Translations under genes and position numbers: made by a program
Notes under the pieces: generated by a model
Seen by the model: the letters and a program-made list of their open reading frames with translations, nothing else
What the model was told of the DNA's origin: nothing
The model's database searches: none
Assembly: GCA_937859895.1 (NCBI GenBank)
Contig: CALMAV010000331.1
Coordinates: forward strand, 1-7,227
Direction: 5' to 3'
Length of the DNA stretch: 7,227 nucleotides
Origin: an uncultured Bryobacterales bacterium
GTDB taxonomy: Bacteria; Acidobacteriota; Terriglobia; Bryobacterales; Bryobacteraceae
Shown here: positions 6,552 to 7,227 of the stretch, one piece after another
Layout of the letters: every line of letters starts with the position of its first letter
Numbering within the stretch: the first letter of the stretch is position 1

Positions 6552-7227
6552 GTGGATACAGTTCTGGATCTGCGCTCCCTGTGCAAACAGTTCGGTGAAT
6601 CGGGCAACTCCCAAGCCCACCTGGCAGTCGATAACGTATCACTCGCGCTTCGCCGGGGTGAGTTCTTTTCCCTCGTCGGCCCGTCAGGCTGCGGCAAGAC
6701 AACAACTCTACGGCTGATTGCCGGGCTCGAACAGGCTACCGCCGGCATGATTCTGCTCAATGGCGTTGACGTCCGTCATCTGCCTCCAAACAAGCGACGT
6801 GTCAGCACCGTGTTTCAGAACTATGCCTTGTTCCCCCATTTGAGCGTTTCCCGCAATGTTGCCTTTGGCCTGGAGCGGGACCGCCGATGGAGCCGGGACG
6901 AGATTCGCAGCAAAGTCAGTGCAGTTCTCAGCGTGGTGCAACTCTTGGGCAAAGATAGCCGGTTTCCACGCGAGCTCTCGGGCGGTGAAAAGCAGCGGGT
7001 GGCGCGATCGTTGGTTCTGGAGCCGAACATCTTGCTTTTGGACGAGCCGTTGTCAGCGCTCGACCCACAACTCCGCCGTCAGGTTCGGGAGGAACTACGC
7101 GCCCTGCAGCGACGCTCCGGGATCACCTTCCTTCTCGTAACGCACGACCAGGAGGAAGCGATGTCCATGTCCGACCGCATGGCCGTAATGCATCATGGCT
7201 GCCTTCAGCAGGTAGGTACGCCGCGTG
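6552..7227 (+). CDS. potA: ABC transporter ATP-binding protein, PotA-like (3' end outside window)
   Basis: This is the cytoplasmic ATPase that powers a substrate-binding-protein-dependent importer; its style is closest to spermidine/putrescine PotA. The first 225 codons are visible, of about 350 in the family, so the C-terminal regulatory domain and the permease genes lie beyond the window. Motifs are Walker A GPSGCGKTT (residues 43-51), the PotA-like stretch LPPNKRRVSTVFQNYALFPH with the Q-loop Gln at 89, signature LSGGE (142-146), Walker B ILLLDE (D164, E165), D-loop SALD and H-loop H198 (VTHDQEEA). GTG 6552 is the only usable start, because a stop lies in frame at 6540-6542 and the conserved fold begins within a few residues (VLDLRSLCKQF). 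No Shine-Dalgarno is seen. Oddity: after LSGGEKQRVA the sequence goes straight to RSLVLEP, two residues shorter than the usual RVAxxRAL. The polyamine substrate is a family inference; other PotA/CysA-class substrates remain possible. Confidence 0.88.
   Translation, partial: MDTVLDLRSLCKQFGESGNSQAHLAVDNVSLALRRGEFFSLVGPSGCGKTTTLRLIAGLEQATAGMILLNGVDVRHLPPNKRRVSTVFQNYALFPHLSVSRNVAFGLERDRRWSRDEIRSKVSAVLSVVQLLGKDSRFPRELSGGEKQRVARSLVLEPNILLLDEPLSALDPQLRRQVREELRALQRRSGITFLLVTHDQEEAMSMSDRMAVMHHGCLQQVGTPR

Noticed and set aside
6476..7140. Several short frames on both strands (6476-6760 -, 6708-6941 -, 6821-7030 -, 6856-7140 +)
   Set aside because: All overlap the PotA-like ATPase, whose frame carries every diagnostic ABC motif; the others are shadows.
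1..7227. Search for tRNA, rRNA, CRISPR repeats, insertion sequence ends and riboswitch-like leaders
   Set aside because: No periodic repeats, transposase frames or conserved RNA cores were seen, and the gaps between genes (1, 44, 47 and 72 bases) leave little room for them.

Overview
The window reads as a compact chromosomal segment from a free-living Gram-negative-type bacterium of moderate GC content. The mix of a TreY/TreZ trehalose route, a Tat-signal aldo/keto reductase and a PafA-like secreted phosphatase suggests an Acidobacteriota-type soil organism. That assignment is inferred from gene content and protein style only; there is no rRNA or other marker to test it. Every gene is densely packed, and no stretch over 100 bases lacks a gene.

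Layout. Left block, + strand (1-3099): the C-terminal half of maltooligosyltrehalose synthase (treY, cut by the window edge), followed after one base by a complete maltooligosyltrehalose trehalohydrolase (treZ). Together they turn the reducing end of maltodextrins into trehalose. Middle block, - strand (6479 down to 3053): three co-directional genes with gaps of only 47 and 44 bases, probably one operon. In transcription order they are a small secreted protein of unknown function, a Tat-signal aldo/keto reductase with an intact catalytic tetrad, and a secreted PafA-like alkaline phosphatase with all expected metal and phosphate ligands. All three carry export signals. Right block, + strand (6552 to the window end): the 5' part of an ABC transporter ATPase of the PotA (spermidine/putrescine) type, divergent from the middle block across 72 bases.

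Points worth attention. treZ and the phosphatase gene converge and overlap tail to tail by 47 bp, and a perfect 9-bp inverted repeat lies over the overlap. The ABC ATPase has all canonical motifs but is two residues short between the signature motif and Walker B, a spacing that is normally fixed. None of the five visible start codons has a convincing Shine-Dalgarno sequence. I see no mobile element, CRISPR array, tRNA, rRNA or phage gene, and no clear evidence of an undescribed multi-gene system; the closest candidate is the three-gene cluster of exported proteins.
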